Both the position numbers and the translations under genes were made by a program. A DNA stretch of 64,000 bases. Source: Hymenolepis diminuta (Eukaryota > Platyhelminthes > Cestoda > Cyclophyllidea > Hymenolepididae). This document shows positions 50,735 through 62,315 of the stretch, piece by piece (the first letter of the stretch is position 1; every line of letters begins with the position of its first letter). Below the pieces are notes generated by a model, which searched no databases, was not told the origin of the DNA, and saw only the letters and a list, made by a program, of their open reading frames with translations. Location of the stretch: positions 620,001 through 684,000 of the forward strand of contig CAADRB010000053.1 of the NCBI GenBank assembly GCA_900708905.1, given 5' to 3'.

Positions 50735-51953
50735 TCAGTTTGTAACAGAAGTTCTGTCCAATTTTTGACCAATGTGTTTAGGGTACGATTACTTCAATTT
50801 AGCTCGCATGTTGCATGCTTATCTATGGTAATTAATAAAATATTTTTTCTTCTTTCACATTGTGTGATAATTATTGTTATTAATAACTATTTCTAGCTCT
50901 AATGGACACTCCAACTAAAGGGCATATCGGGCATATTTTACTGTTTGAATTTCATCAAGGAAATATAGCAAGCTTAACAGCAAAAACACTCAAAAACACT
51001 TATGAAGATGATGTTGTGAATGAAAAGACCTGCAGAAAGTGGTTTTCACGTTTCAAAAAGGATGATTTCAGCCTGAAAGGCAAACCGAGAATAGGATGCT
51101 CAAAAAACTCAATTCTAAGCAATTGCAAGTTCCCATTGATGAAAATACAACCTGCACTATTAGAACAAAACCTTTAACGCAAGCCCTTTCTTACATAATT
51201 TGTCAGAAATCAACAAACAACAGTGTGTAACCTCTTGTTTTTCACTGCGTTCTCGTAAACTGAACTTCAGACACCTTTTTAGACCTAATCATAACTGACA
51301 GCTAAGAGAAGTGGATCCTTTAGAACAATGTCAAGCGCAAAAGACAGTGGCTAAATCGTGGTTCAAAACCAATTCCACAACCGAGAAGTGGACTGTACCC
51401 GAAAAAAATTCTTTTTCGGGTGTGTATGATAGGATTTGGAAGGAATTGTTTATTGTGAACTAATGGGTGACAATCAAACAATAACATCTGAACTTTACTG
51501 TCAGCAGCTAACTCGTTTAAAAGCAGTTAACGGAGGGCAGGAAAAACGATCTTCGACCAATCGAAAAGGAGTGATTCTGCACCATGACAATGCCAGACCC
51601 CACACTTCAAGAGCAACCAAAAATCTCGTTGAAGAATTTGGCTGGGAAATCATGCATCACCCACCATATTCTCCCGATCTTGCACCAACTGATTTTTATC
51701 TTTTCACAAGCTTACAGAATCATTTAATGGAAAAAAGGCCTACTTCAAGAGGAGAGGTCGAAATGAAGCTGGTTTCTTTTTGAGTCCATACTAGCTAAAT
51801 TCTCTGAAGAAGGAATCAGAAATCTTATGGCAAGATGGGAAGATGTAATTAATAAAAATGGTGACTATCTTAGGCAATAAATAAATGTATTTTTGGCAAA
51901 ATTTTCACTTTAACTCAAAGTAAAAAATGGACAGAACTTCTGTTACAACCTGA
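50735..51953 (+). mobile_element. Mariner-type DNA transposon, inactive
   Basis: About 1.22 kb, bounded by terminal inverted repeats. The left TIR begins TCAGTTTGTAACAG; the right, read on the minus strand, begins TCAGGTTGTAACAG. The inner 20 bp TGTAACAGAAGTTCTGTCCA is identical at both ends (50741-50760 and 51928-51947). Mariners duplicate a TA target: the right flank has TA and the left has CA, consistent with one later substitution. The near-identical TIRs suggest a fairly young insertion, while the transposase has already been broken. Confidence 0.9.
50902..51880 (+). pseudogene. Mariner transposase, broken
   Basis: Would encode the cut-and-paste transposase of the surrounding element. 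Frame 1 (50902-51177) gives the N-terminal helix-turn-helix part (MDTPTKGHIGHILLFEFHQG, TCRKWFSRFKKDD). The middle is shifted and holds stops near 51300-51330 where the first catalytic Asp motif should be (EKWIL is visible, its Asp is not aligned). Frame 2 (51436-51783) has the second and third catalytic Asp: HHDNARPH (Asp at 51586-51588) and SPDLAPTD (Asp at 51691-51693), with 34 residues between, the D34D spacing that defines mariner. A further frame change leads to a C-terminal MARWEDVINKNGDYL ending at TAA 51878-51880. At least two frameshifts and internal stops make it non-functional. Confidence 0.88.
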
Positions 51954-53744
51954 TAAATTGTTCAGTGTCTCACAGAACCGAGAAGGTTTAGTCATGATGC
52001 TAACACTATGTATTCTAGAAGACTCCGAAAATTGCAAATACCCATACAAGATACATGCATGTCAAGTTACATTGTTAAGTAAATCTGTTGAAAATATAAT
52101 TTTTCTTTAATGTGAACATTTATTCCAATTTCTAACAGCCACTATTTATCAGTGAAAGCTATTATTAGTTTGCTTGGTTTATTAGTTTCAAAGAGGTTGA
52201 CTGTTTCTGCTCTCAGAATATCCTCCTCCATTTCTCTCGAAATACTGGCAGATAAAGGTAGCTCAAAAAACATTTAGTTGATTGCGAAATGAAATAATTG
52301 CTTATCATTTTGTAAATTTTATTTATAATCCTTTCTGTAATGTTTGTTTCATAAAAAATCAGACTTGGTTTGTTTTAACACGATTTAAAGCTGAATGGTC
52401 AATAATTTAATACTGATCTAAAGTAAGTGTCCCATTTGACGCCAACAGGATTTATTAAACCACATATGATTCTACCATAAAGAAATTCATCCCTAGGACA
52501 ACTTTAAATAGTTGTGTATAGTTCTCCCATTTTGGTACCTAACAGCACGTCTATACGGTTCTTTTATTTAATTAAATAATGAAATTGAAAGTGGTAGAAG
52601 ATTGTACCTGTCTAATTATTGAAAAAAAATCATTCAAACTGAATCAGTAGGGAAAATATGTAATCACGGGTGACCGGAAAGTAACTTCCCAAAGAGACTA
52701 CCAGACGTTTAGCAACACAATATAAAGTTCAGAAATAAGCTGTTTGAGAACAAAGATGATGATAAATCATTACAAAATTTTCGTACTATCCAGGACCTTG
52801 GTGTCTGGCCTCTTGAGTATGATTGATCTCTCCGACCTTTGAGTGTATATTTTTTTTCTCTTTAAACGGTTGTAATTAATGCAGTATATTAATATGTGAT
52901 GCAGTCAATTCGTATTCGCCCTGAGCCCTCTGTACCTTCTGTACGTAGTCCCAATATGTCGTAATTACAGGAGGACTCTTATTCCAAATTCAAGATGATA
53001 AATTTCCTTACTTGAATCTCTAGCGCTCTGGGAAACATTAGATGATTGTTTGTTTTTAAATCGATTTTTAAATTAATGTCAAGTTATTTGTGCTCTTCAC
53101 ATTTTTCACTTACTTGCATACTTCATTCATAATTAAACGATTTGATTGTTGAAATATATAGCTGCTTATTAATCACTCTTTACAAATTAACCCTAATCAC
53201 TGGTACAATAAAGAATGTTACTTTTTTAAAATATATAAACGTACATATTTATGAATTTTTTAAATTTTTAATGGTAAATTTTTTTCATTTCTGTATTTTT
53301 AATCTCATATAGTTTTCACATTAGTAAACATTCAGAGTCATTTGATAAAATGCCACCAAACCTTACGAACTGGATAGTTACTTTAATTAATCAAAATTGT
53401 TTCGTATTTTTTTATCAAATCGTCTAAAATTTAGAGCTAAGTAATAATAAAATAATTTTAAGGTCATCGCATGGGGTTGTCCTCAATTTACCACTTAAAG
53501 TGTATCTTAATGGCCGACCGGCCAATTAAACCGTCATTTGTGGGACTATAAAATCCCATCCACCATAAAGGTTTTATATCATTTTGGCGCGAAATCAAGG
53601 TTAGATTTCCAGTAACACCCATATAAAGTGCATCTTGTTTTATTTCTCGTTCTTTAAACATTATTTTATCCACTCTTTATTTACATTAATACCTAAAACA
53701 GGTGTCCGATATTTGGAAAAGTCGTTTTAATTTTGAGGAATAAA
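51954..53744. other. Intergenic region upstream of annexin F
   Basis: AT-rich. No gene is supported. The promoter of annexin F should lie at its right end, but I could not single out a convincing TATA box. Confidence 0.55.
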
Positions 53745-56700
53745 ATGCAGTCTGGAGCAACTGTAGTAACTGCTGCAGACTTGAATGCAAATGAAGATGC
53801 AAATGAGTTGGAAAGAGCAATGAAAGGCTTCGGTAAGTCTCATTCTACGAATATTACAAAAGCATGCAATATTCTAAATTAGAAGGAGAGCATTGTAACA
53901 CCTCACGAACGATTAAGTATAAAATATTTATTTGGAAGATGTGTCGAAGTATCACTTTCGTAAGTTGACTATCTCCTAAAGCTCAACAACTCATTTCCTT
54001 CTGCCTTCAATTTTCTAACTACAGCTGATATTCAGCTCGCATCTAAATTTAAGTACTCCGTTGAATATTGCTTCTTTAAAAAGAAAGTAGGAGCCCAGGA
54101 ATATAGACAGCGGTATGTTTTAATAAATTAATCGAAGATTGCAACTAGTTCCCCTAGATAAATTAAATTTCCCAATAAAAATTCGAAAATATGACTCTTC
54201 ATATCTATACGTCTTTTTAACTGGAAATAAATTTAAATATTTTGTTGTAGAGGATGAAAGGTCCATAGATTTGCTATCCAAAGGTATACCCCTTGGATTT
54301 GCTACCCTCTCAAGTATAATTATCTCCCTGATTCTTTATTGCGTGGAAACCAATACTAGAGATGCAGTTCTTTATTTAAATCAAAAACTCTGGTTTCATT
54401 ATCTAAACAGTGTAATTTCAGATCGTATTAGAATTTTAGACTTCAAAGGAAGAGGATGTCTGATGAAAAGTTGCAAAAATGAATTATTTTTCTGTAAAAT
54501 TGAATAGTTCGGGTGCACATTTAGTAGATGCACTTTCAACTTGCAAGAGTGATATTTTCATTTGATCCTCTTCCAAACTGCAACTATATTTCAGTCATCG
54601 AAAATGCAGACTTCTCTCAGGTAATTGCTTGTTTTCTCGGTCCCACTACTTAGAGTGTGGCAAATAGCTACATGAGTGCTTGTTTTTACGCACTTTTGTG
54701 CATATGTTAATTACTGAACTGGTCTGCGGTTTAAAATAATTTAAATTTCCGAGTTTTCTCATATGCATGTTTCAGATATCCTTATGTAAGGCGTTAAATG
54801 GGATTTTTTCGTTTAAAATGTATCATCAATATTGTACTTTTCAGGAGTCACAATACAAGCCAATAAAATCTGAACAAGAAATAAGTCTATTTTTACATTA
54901 GAAATCATATTTGTTAAAACACAGCTTATACAAACGTGTTAAGCAAATAGGTGAACCCGCTAATTTAAATTTAAAATAATCGATATGTTAAGGAGGAATT
55001 AATAATAAAGTAAGGGCTCCAGAAGATTTTTAATAAATTAAATTTTAAAATCAAATGTTCTTCCTCTTTAACTTAATAGGCACTATCTACTCCATCATGC
55101 CTCGTTGATCTCCAGTTCCAATTTTTGAACTTTAATTCCACCTAATTAACCAATTAGACCGGCTGGTTAATATCTCGGTACATTTTTTCTTCTTACTGCT
55201 AAACTGCAATTTACAATGTGAAAAGTGCAGGAATTCATTCAATGCAAAGTCGAATATTAAAAATGATAGAATGAAAATGCGAGATGATGGAATTACAGAT
55301 AACCTTAGTTCAACAGTTCATGTTAGATCAGATTTTGTTTTGCAGGTTTATTACGCTATATATACATATATATTTATATGCCCTTCTTAACCTTTTTTAC
55401 TCAATCCGCAAACGTCCATGAAGTTTGTGGAAGGATCTTCTGTTAGATTTTCAAAATGCAATACTAGCAACCACTTTTGCAACTGAAGTAAATGTGAAAT
55501 GTTCTATACATCTTAATATTGTTTCTAGGCGCAAATGAGCAGAAAATAACTGAAATCATAGCAAATCGCACAGTCAGCCAAAGACAGGAAATCGCAAAGG
55601 CATATAAAGCTGCTTATGGAAGGGTTTGCATTGAATAATCTTTACGTTAGACACTAAATATTTCTCCCATTTGATCGTTATTTTATTTTTCTAAATAGGA
55701 TCTCCAGGAACGCTTTCAAAAGGAACTCAGTGGTGATTTTCGTCGAATTGTTCTCTACTCGTTTTACGATAAGTGCCATGTAAATGCAAGAGCCTGCTAC
55801 AGAGCTATTAAAGGAGCTGGAACTGATGAACAAATCCTTATTGATGTTATCTGCACATCTGATAATCTGGAAATATTTAATTTAAAGAAGGCCTATAAGG
55901 ATAGTATGTGAATTTCATGTATATGCTGGTATTTTAGTATTGAACAGGCTATTGAAACCATGATTCTCGAAAAATTGGAACTTACACATTCATAGAAGTT
56001 GATCTTCCTGAGCTGATAATCAAGATCATTTATCAAATGTAGTCCAAACGAAACTGACTTATAAATTCTTTAATTTGTCATACTAATTCATCTTGGGTTA
56101 CTGTAAATGTCGATATCATATGTGCTCATTTTTGTCTGGGATTTTCTCAGTATATTTTCCTTAGGCTCCATTCACGGGCCAATGTTCACAAGGAGATGGA
56201 ACTTTGGTTGTATTGATGAGAATGTTAAGATCCCCTCCTAAAATTTAAACACAAACCTCGAGATATTGATTTTCTCAGGTACCACATTGAACCTGTAACA
56301 GTGAACGGTAGAGTTAACCTAAATAACATGAGAAAATCGACAAACAGAAGGAGGGATACAGAGGGGTGAGGCTTCTACAAAAAAATTAAGAGGATAGAAA
56401 ATGAATTAACTGGATAAGTAATCGCCGGTAAGCTTGAAATAAATTCAGAAGTAACCCTAACTGTTTAACTGAAACTTATGGGAAAATTATCTTTTCACGG
56501 AGTAACATAGAAAAGATAAGGAAATGGGTTGATTCTACTCAGGACGTAATATCTGAAATATATAATCACTTTTCCAGATTTTGGATATCTGGATAACAAA
56601 GTGCTATGTTGATTAAATAGCTAATTAATGTGTTTTCCTTGTGGTATTTGAATTAATAAGCTTTTTAAAGTTATGCGAGCTTTCATTTTGAATCCGAATG

Positions 56701-58272
56701 ATTCAATATTCATTGTGGTCAGTCTGATATAAAATTACAATTTTGGTTTTTCATGTTATAATATTACCAATTCTGTTTGTATTCGCTTGATTATTTTTCT
56801 CTTGTATCTTAGTACTTCTGGAAGAAAGACAGAATGGTAAGTTTTTGAAATATTTATATTAAAGTAACAGTGAATGAATGACCAAGATTGATCTTCTAAA
56901 CTCCAGCTGTGAAACGCAGCTTAGAAACTGATGTAAAGGAGGACGTGCGTGGAGACCTTCAATTCGTTCTGGTTGCTATCTTACAAGGCAAACGTGAGAC
57001 TACATTGAACGAAGTTCAAGTTCGAGAAGATGCTGAAGCTCTCTATAATGGTGGAGAAAAGTGCGTTCTTCTATTTGAATACGTGATCATTTTATCTTTA
57101 AAAGTGCATAGGTGTAGAGAAGTTGCTGAATCTATACCACTTTCGATCTCTTAACTAATGATATAAAAAAATCTTATATTAAGATTTTAATCAAAGTAGT
57201 ATTTCATTATAGAATTTTTTCATAAAAATGCCCTCTTTTGTGGTCAACTGTAGATTAAAAACTTAGACTCCTGCAATCTATATCAGTAATCATGTTTCCA
57301 CTACTAAGTTCAAACATAGCGATCATTATGTGAATTATAATAAAAGTAAATAAATGTCAATAAAATCCAATCATCTTTTTGGACGAGTACCATCTCATTT
57401 GTTTTATTAGGGTCATTGGGACGGATGACTCACTATTTACACGAATTTTGGTTACTCGAAGCTTCAAATCAATCCGCGCTATAAATGAAGCATATAAAAT
57501 GGTCTGGTGTTTATCTCTTCTTTTATTTATATATCATTTCATATTTTTAAGATGATTCTACTTAAAGATATTTTAGTAAGTGACTTATATTTGTCTAAAA
57601 ATATACAAATCCATATTGGAAATTGTAGCTTGGAATAACTTCTGTATATTTTAGTTAGCCGGCCATGACTTACTAAAGGCGATAGAAAAGGAAACTTCTG
57701 GAGATTATATGCGATCCCTTATTACCATTGGTAATCAATTGATCTGTTGTACAATTATCCATGACACTATATAACATGTTCTCTTCAGTATCCTTTTCTT
57801 TGTTTCAGTCAAGACAGCTATAAATAAAAACGAGTGTATTGCGGATATTCTTTTCAATAGTATGGCTGGAGCAGGAACTCATGATGAAAATTTGACCCGA
57901 GTTATCATGGCATATTCAGAGGTTAGTTTACCGTAACCAAACGAATAACTTTTCCCGAATATTGACTTTGAAATGCTTTGTGATTAGGATCAGGGAACTT
58001 ATCTAAGAAGTTTGTGAGGGTACTAAAGAGTATCCTTCTATTGATAGCGTTATTTATGGATCAAAAATGGTATTTGAATTTAAGATCTTGTAGAGCAGCA
58101 ATAGTTTGAACTCTTCTAATTTTAAGTATTTCCTGCTTTTCAGACCTCTCTTGCCGAGATTCAAAGATCCTTTGATGCAAAGTATGCAAAAACAAACTTG
58201 TGTCAGATGATCAGGGACGATACGTCGGGTCACTATAAGAAATTCCTTCTCGCTATTCTTGGTTTTAAATGA
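53745..58272 (+). CDS. Annexin F (four-repeat annexin with microexon)
   Basis: Exons: 53745-53832, 55529-55623, 55699-55903, 56813-56836 (24-nt microexon), 56907-57060, 57411-57501, 57655-57730, 57809-57921, 58144-58272. All are GT-AG with matching phases, giving 975 nt and 324 residues from MQSGATVVTAAD to AILGFK. The microexon adds about eight residues (ILLEERQN) to the linker between repeats 2 and 3. Calcium loops: repeat 1 GFGANEQ (Thr-Asp lost), repeat 2 GAGTDEQ, repeat 3 VIGTDDS, repeat 4 GAGTHDE. Flatworm annexins with a lengthened repeat 2-3 linker are known, and this copy fits that class. The N-terminus differs from the MAC start of A, B, D and E. An AATAAA lies about 160 nt downstream. 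Confidence 0.95.
54139..54507 (+). other. Unexplained 122-codon open frame in annexin F intron 1
   Basis: Open frame in the 1.7-kb intron 1 of annexin F, with a hydrophobic stretch near residues 50-68 (IPLGFATLSSIIISLILY). No domain is recognised and there are no obvious splice partners. It may be chance or a retroelement scrap. Confidence 0.15.
56813..56836 (+). other. 24-nt microexon of annexin F
   Basis: Flanked by TATCTTAG and GTAAGT. Phase 1 on both sides, so it can be included or skipped without changing the frame. Annexin G has an exon of identical length and phase at the same place. Confidence 0.9.
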
Positions 58273-61200
58273 AAATCTAACTCGAATTGGGCCGAGAAAT
58301 ATCACCACAGTTGAACACTATTCATCAAATTAGAAAGTGGACTTTAGTAATGTTGTTAAACATGTTATTATGACCATCATAAAATTAACTTGTTTAATTC
58401 TAATTGTTGTTCTTTCCTAAAATTTTCTGAATAATAAAATAACACTGTAGCTAAAATAACGATTTCTTAACAATAACACTATCAAATAATGAAGGATGTA
58501 AAGATTTAATTTTGTAAACTTTCATCATCTCTATCCAGTCTTTAATATCAATTTTTATATTTTCCATTATTTTGCTTTTAATCATGACAAGTACTCTTTC
58601 TTTGGTTTGTTTATTATCCAGATCATGTCCACTTTTGTCTTTGTCTTAAACCATTAGCCATTTTGATATGCACAATAAATGAATATCAAACCGAAATTCT
58701 ATCTAATAGGAGAATTTATTCTATTAAATGGGATCATACTTAAATAAGATCTCTTCTGATATTCATCATTAAAACAACGATTCCGTGAACTCCTAAAAGC
58801 ACATAAAATATACAAAGATAATTAGATTAAAAACAGTTTTAATTTCTGCCCTTACTTTTGTTGCGACATGTATCTACCTCTTTTATGGTATTTTCAAATC
58901 TAATCGATCGATAAAACCGGCATTCACTATTTGAAAGTTGAAAAGAGACAAAGAATTCAAAGAATTTTTGTTTCCGACTTGAAATGTAGGAGTTCAATGC
59001 TCATCTTGAAATTTATTTGCTCTTTAATTTTACCACGCTCCTTGGGTAGTTTTTTTAAACCGAGGATAGTACTTATGAATGCATATTCACAATTAGAAAA
59101 ATGTGTAATTTTGAATAATGGCATCTCACAGAGCCATAAATTGTCATTATCATGCTATTTGATAGCAAAATTAAGTCTCTGAAAAGATTTTATAATACTC
59201 ATATTATATTGAAAACTAAGAGTAAATCTACTTTGGTCTCGCTCTTTTGAATAACTGATCTGAGCTTTCGTACAGCCATCTCAAAAATTTCGTGTAAGGG
59301 ACCAAGTGTGTTGAATATCAGATATATAGTGTATACAGGTCAATTCATGACTAAAGGATAAAAACTTTTTTGTACATAAGCGAGGATGCTTTGATCCAGT
59401 ATTAGATAGATAATGCAACATGGAAAGGTGTACTTTAACGAGGTCAATGAAAATCTGTGAACCTCAGCTCATGTCCGTGCATATTTGGTTCATTCAGTTT
59501 TATACTCGCTTTCTAGTAAGGATTGAAGGAAAACCGATTTGCCATAATCCATTTTCCCTACTATCTACTGCGGGTATCCTCTTTTTAAAATGCTAATAAT
59601 GTGAAAATTAGAATGATTGCTAATTTCTACTGTAGCTCTTCCCATTTCTAAAAGTTTCCAAACTAGATATAGTCTTACAAACTGGGATAATATATCATCC
59701 TTATAAAACTTAACGTTATTGATGTAATTAATATCCTATAAGCAAATCACCATTTATTGGTCATAGAATAAGTAGTCCGCATAATTTAAATCAAGAAAAA
59801 GATCATAGTTTTTACAGGAAAATATATCATTCCACTTGTCGAACTTTGATCTCTACCACTGTTGTGAAGTTTTCATGAATTATGTAGCTGGTGTGATTTA
59901 GGACCAACGCAACACAGTCTTAGAATACACATATTTCTCTTCTCTTATAATTTAGCAATAGATATAGAAAAATTTGACTAAGGCATATCTTAAAGTCTAA
60001 TTGACACTAGACAATATCAGTATCTTCAGATGTAAACAATTGTTTCGAATCTTTGCATCAGTAAGTTGGAATTTAATTAATAAACATAATATCATACTCT
60101 ACCTTCGTCTTATTGAAAACACTTGAACTTTGAAACAATCAAGGTTTTCAATCATACACTCTTGCTCACTCAAATAAAAGGAAATAATGAGCTCAATCTC
60201 TCTTTTGGCATAGCTGTGAAATCATACATTTGTCTCATAAGATCTCTATTGCACATTTCAAAGGAAGATCAATAACGAAGTCAGATAGTATAGGAAAAAA
60301 GTGTTCTTCTGCGGGTAAGGAGATCCCGTAAGTATCTAGAAAAGGTTGAATAATTAAATAATAATCATATTTTCTTATAATAAATAAGTGAATATCTGTC
60401 TCTACTACTACGGCGACTACTACTATTATTGTACTCGCCGATGGTATAACTATTAATTAAGCATAAGCAAAACTCGAGCTAAAAAGGAAGCGATCTTGAA
60501 AACGATTTCTGTATGTTTCAAATGTGAATTGACAACTATTGTAGAAATCTTCTTGCTTATCATTGAGAAGATATCTCTGCATAAGCAGAAAGAGACGTTA
60601 AAGTCATTTAGACAAAAATGAGAAAGAGAAAAATTTTGTTTACGAGTTGTTTTCCAGGTCCAAAACAGCAACTCAAAACTATTGGAATAAATACACTATT
60701 CGGATTTTGACGGGACAAAATTTATACCGAATTTCGAGTTTTAGGAGAACATATTGCATTCATCACTTAAGGTTACAGTACTTCTGTTATCTGCGAACTC
60801 ATCACTATTCAATGTCTTAATAAGGGAAGTAACGTATCGAAATGTCAGCATCTTGGGAATGAAAAACATTAGTTACTGTGGTCTTAAAACTAAATGTTGC
60901 CTAACTGTAAGATGAAGAAACTGTCCTTTTATTCTCAAGAAAGCCTTCGTACACAGTTTTCTCATTTGTCAAGTTTTATTATACTCTGGTATAAACAGTT
61001 AGAAAAAATGCTTATTGAAGTTCACCCACTTCCTATCTTTACAGAAATTCACTTATCTCAGGAAAGATTAAAATTCGTACATGGTTTTTGAACCAAAAAA
61101 AACAGTCTTTTACGCAACGTTAAGTAGCTTTGAGTTGAATTATTTCAATAATAACCTGATTCGTATTTTTTCCACAATTTGCAGAATAATTCAGTTAATA

Positions 61201-62083
61201 TATTTATTATAAAAGTCTACGCAGCTTTGAAACTGGTATGATCCATAAATTGCGCCTCTATATAGGAAAACATTTATATAATTTCACATCACTTTTCAAT
61301 TTGACAATTAGCGTTTTTATTCAGCATTTAATCGACTAGGAACGAAAAAGTTTAACGTTCTAACTTTATCATTCCTTAATTTTTAGTCGTGTTCTTTTAT
61401 CAGAGCCTTAGCGAGCAATTCTCGAATCGAAACGGTAGGCCCATCAATACCTAGCGAAATCTTTAGGCTGTTTTCAATGCTATAATAGTTTAGCCGCCCT
61501 ATCAATCACTTCTTATATGCCATGCTTAGTACCTTTTAGCATTTTTCAGCTCTATTTTGAACAATAAAAGTTTAATTGTTTGAGTTTATTGTTACTAGCA
61601 CTGCAATTAGAAACTAGTTTGCAATTTTTACTGCTTTTGAAGCAGCTCCTAGCACTCAATGTAATTGTTATGATCTGCTCTTCTTTGTAAGATACCGTAA
61701 CCGACATCTAGATTCCCAAAGAAATTGCACTGGTTACAAATACAGTGCAATACAAAACGACCCAAACCACCATATCAAAATAAGACACACATATCTGTAT
61801 CAATAAGTCGATTTATGTTATGCGCTATTTACAACCGTAATGTAAATAAATTTGTTCGAATAAAAGGGACTTAGTGGAAGCAGGAATTGAAAGGTGGGAA
61901 ATAAAGAATCTCACATATAAGAATTATTTTGAGTAAATATTATTTTCTGACATGTAGCATTAATACTGCACATAATTACATGTCAGTATTAATAAGAAGT
62001 TCTTAACGACTCCATCCTCGTATTTCAGCCAGTTCTGTGCGAACTGAAATAATATCTCTTAGGTCATAAATATTGATTTGCCG
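58273..62083. other. Intergenic region between annexins F and G
   Basis: Contains the annexin F poly(A) signal; otherwise AT-rich with no gene or transposon I can recognise. Short open frames (58931-59182, 60894-61091 plus; 60453-60671 minus) have no domain. Confidence 0.6.
58433..58438 (+). promoter_or_regulatory. Putative poly(A) signal of annexin F
   Basis: AATAAA about 160 nt past the annexin F stop codon. Confidence 0.5.
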
Positions 62084-62091
62084 TATAAATA
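62084..62091 (+). promoter_or_regulatory. TATAAATA box upstream of annexin G
   Basis: TATAAATA preceded by GATTTGCC, 225-232 nt above the annexin G ATG. The GATTTGCC-TATA arrangement also occurs above annexin A. The long leader could hide a 5'-UTR intron. Confidence 0.45.
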
Positions 62092-62315
62092 TAAGATAAC
62101 AATGAGCTCACATTTCACTTTGACAGCTATTGCTTTGTGCGCTAGAATCACACTATGAGAATGTGCTCATCACAGAATGGGTGTCTCAATTTACTGAATG
62201 TGTGCCACTTGAGTTTCAGATTGGTTCTTACGAATACCCTAGCACGCAAATAAAAACACCACTTCGCGAAAAAGTTATCCTCAGGTTCTCGTCTGCACGT
62301 CTTCTTCATTTCAAA

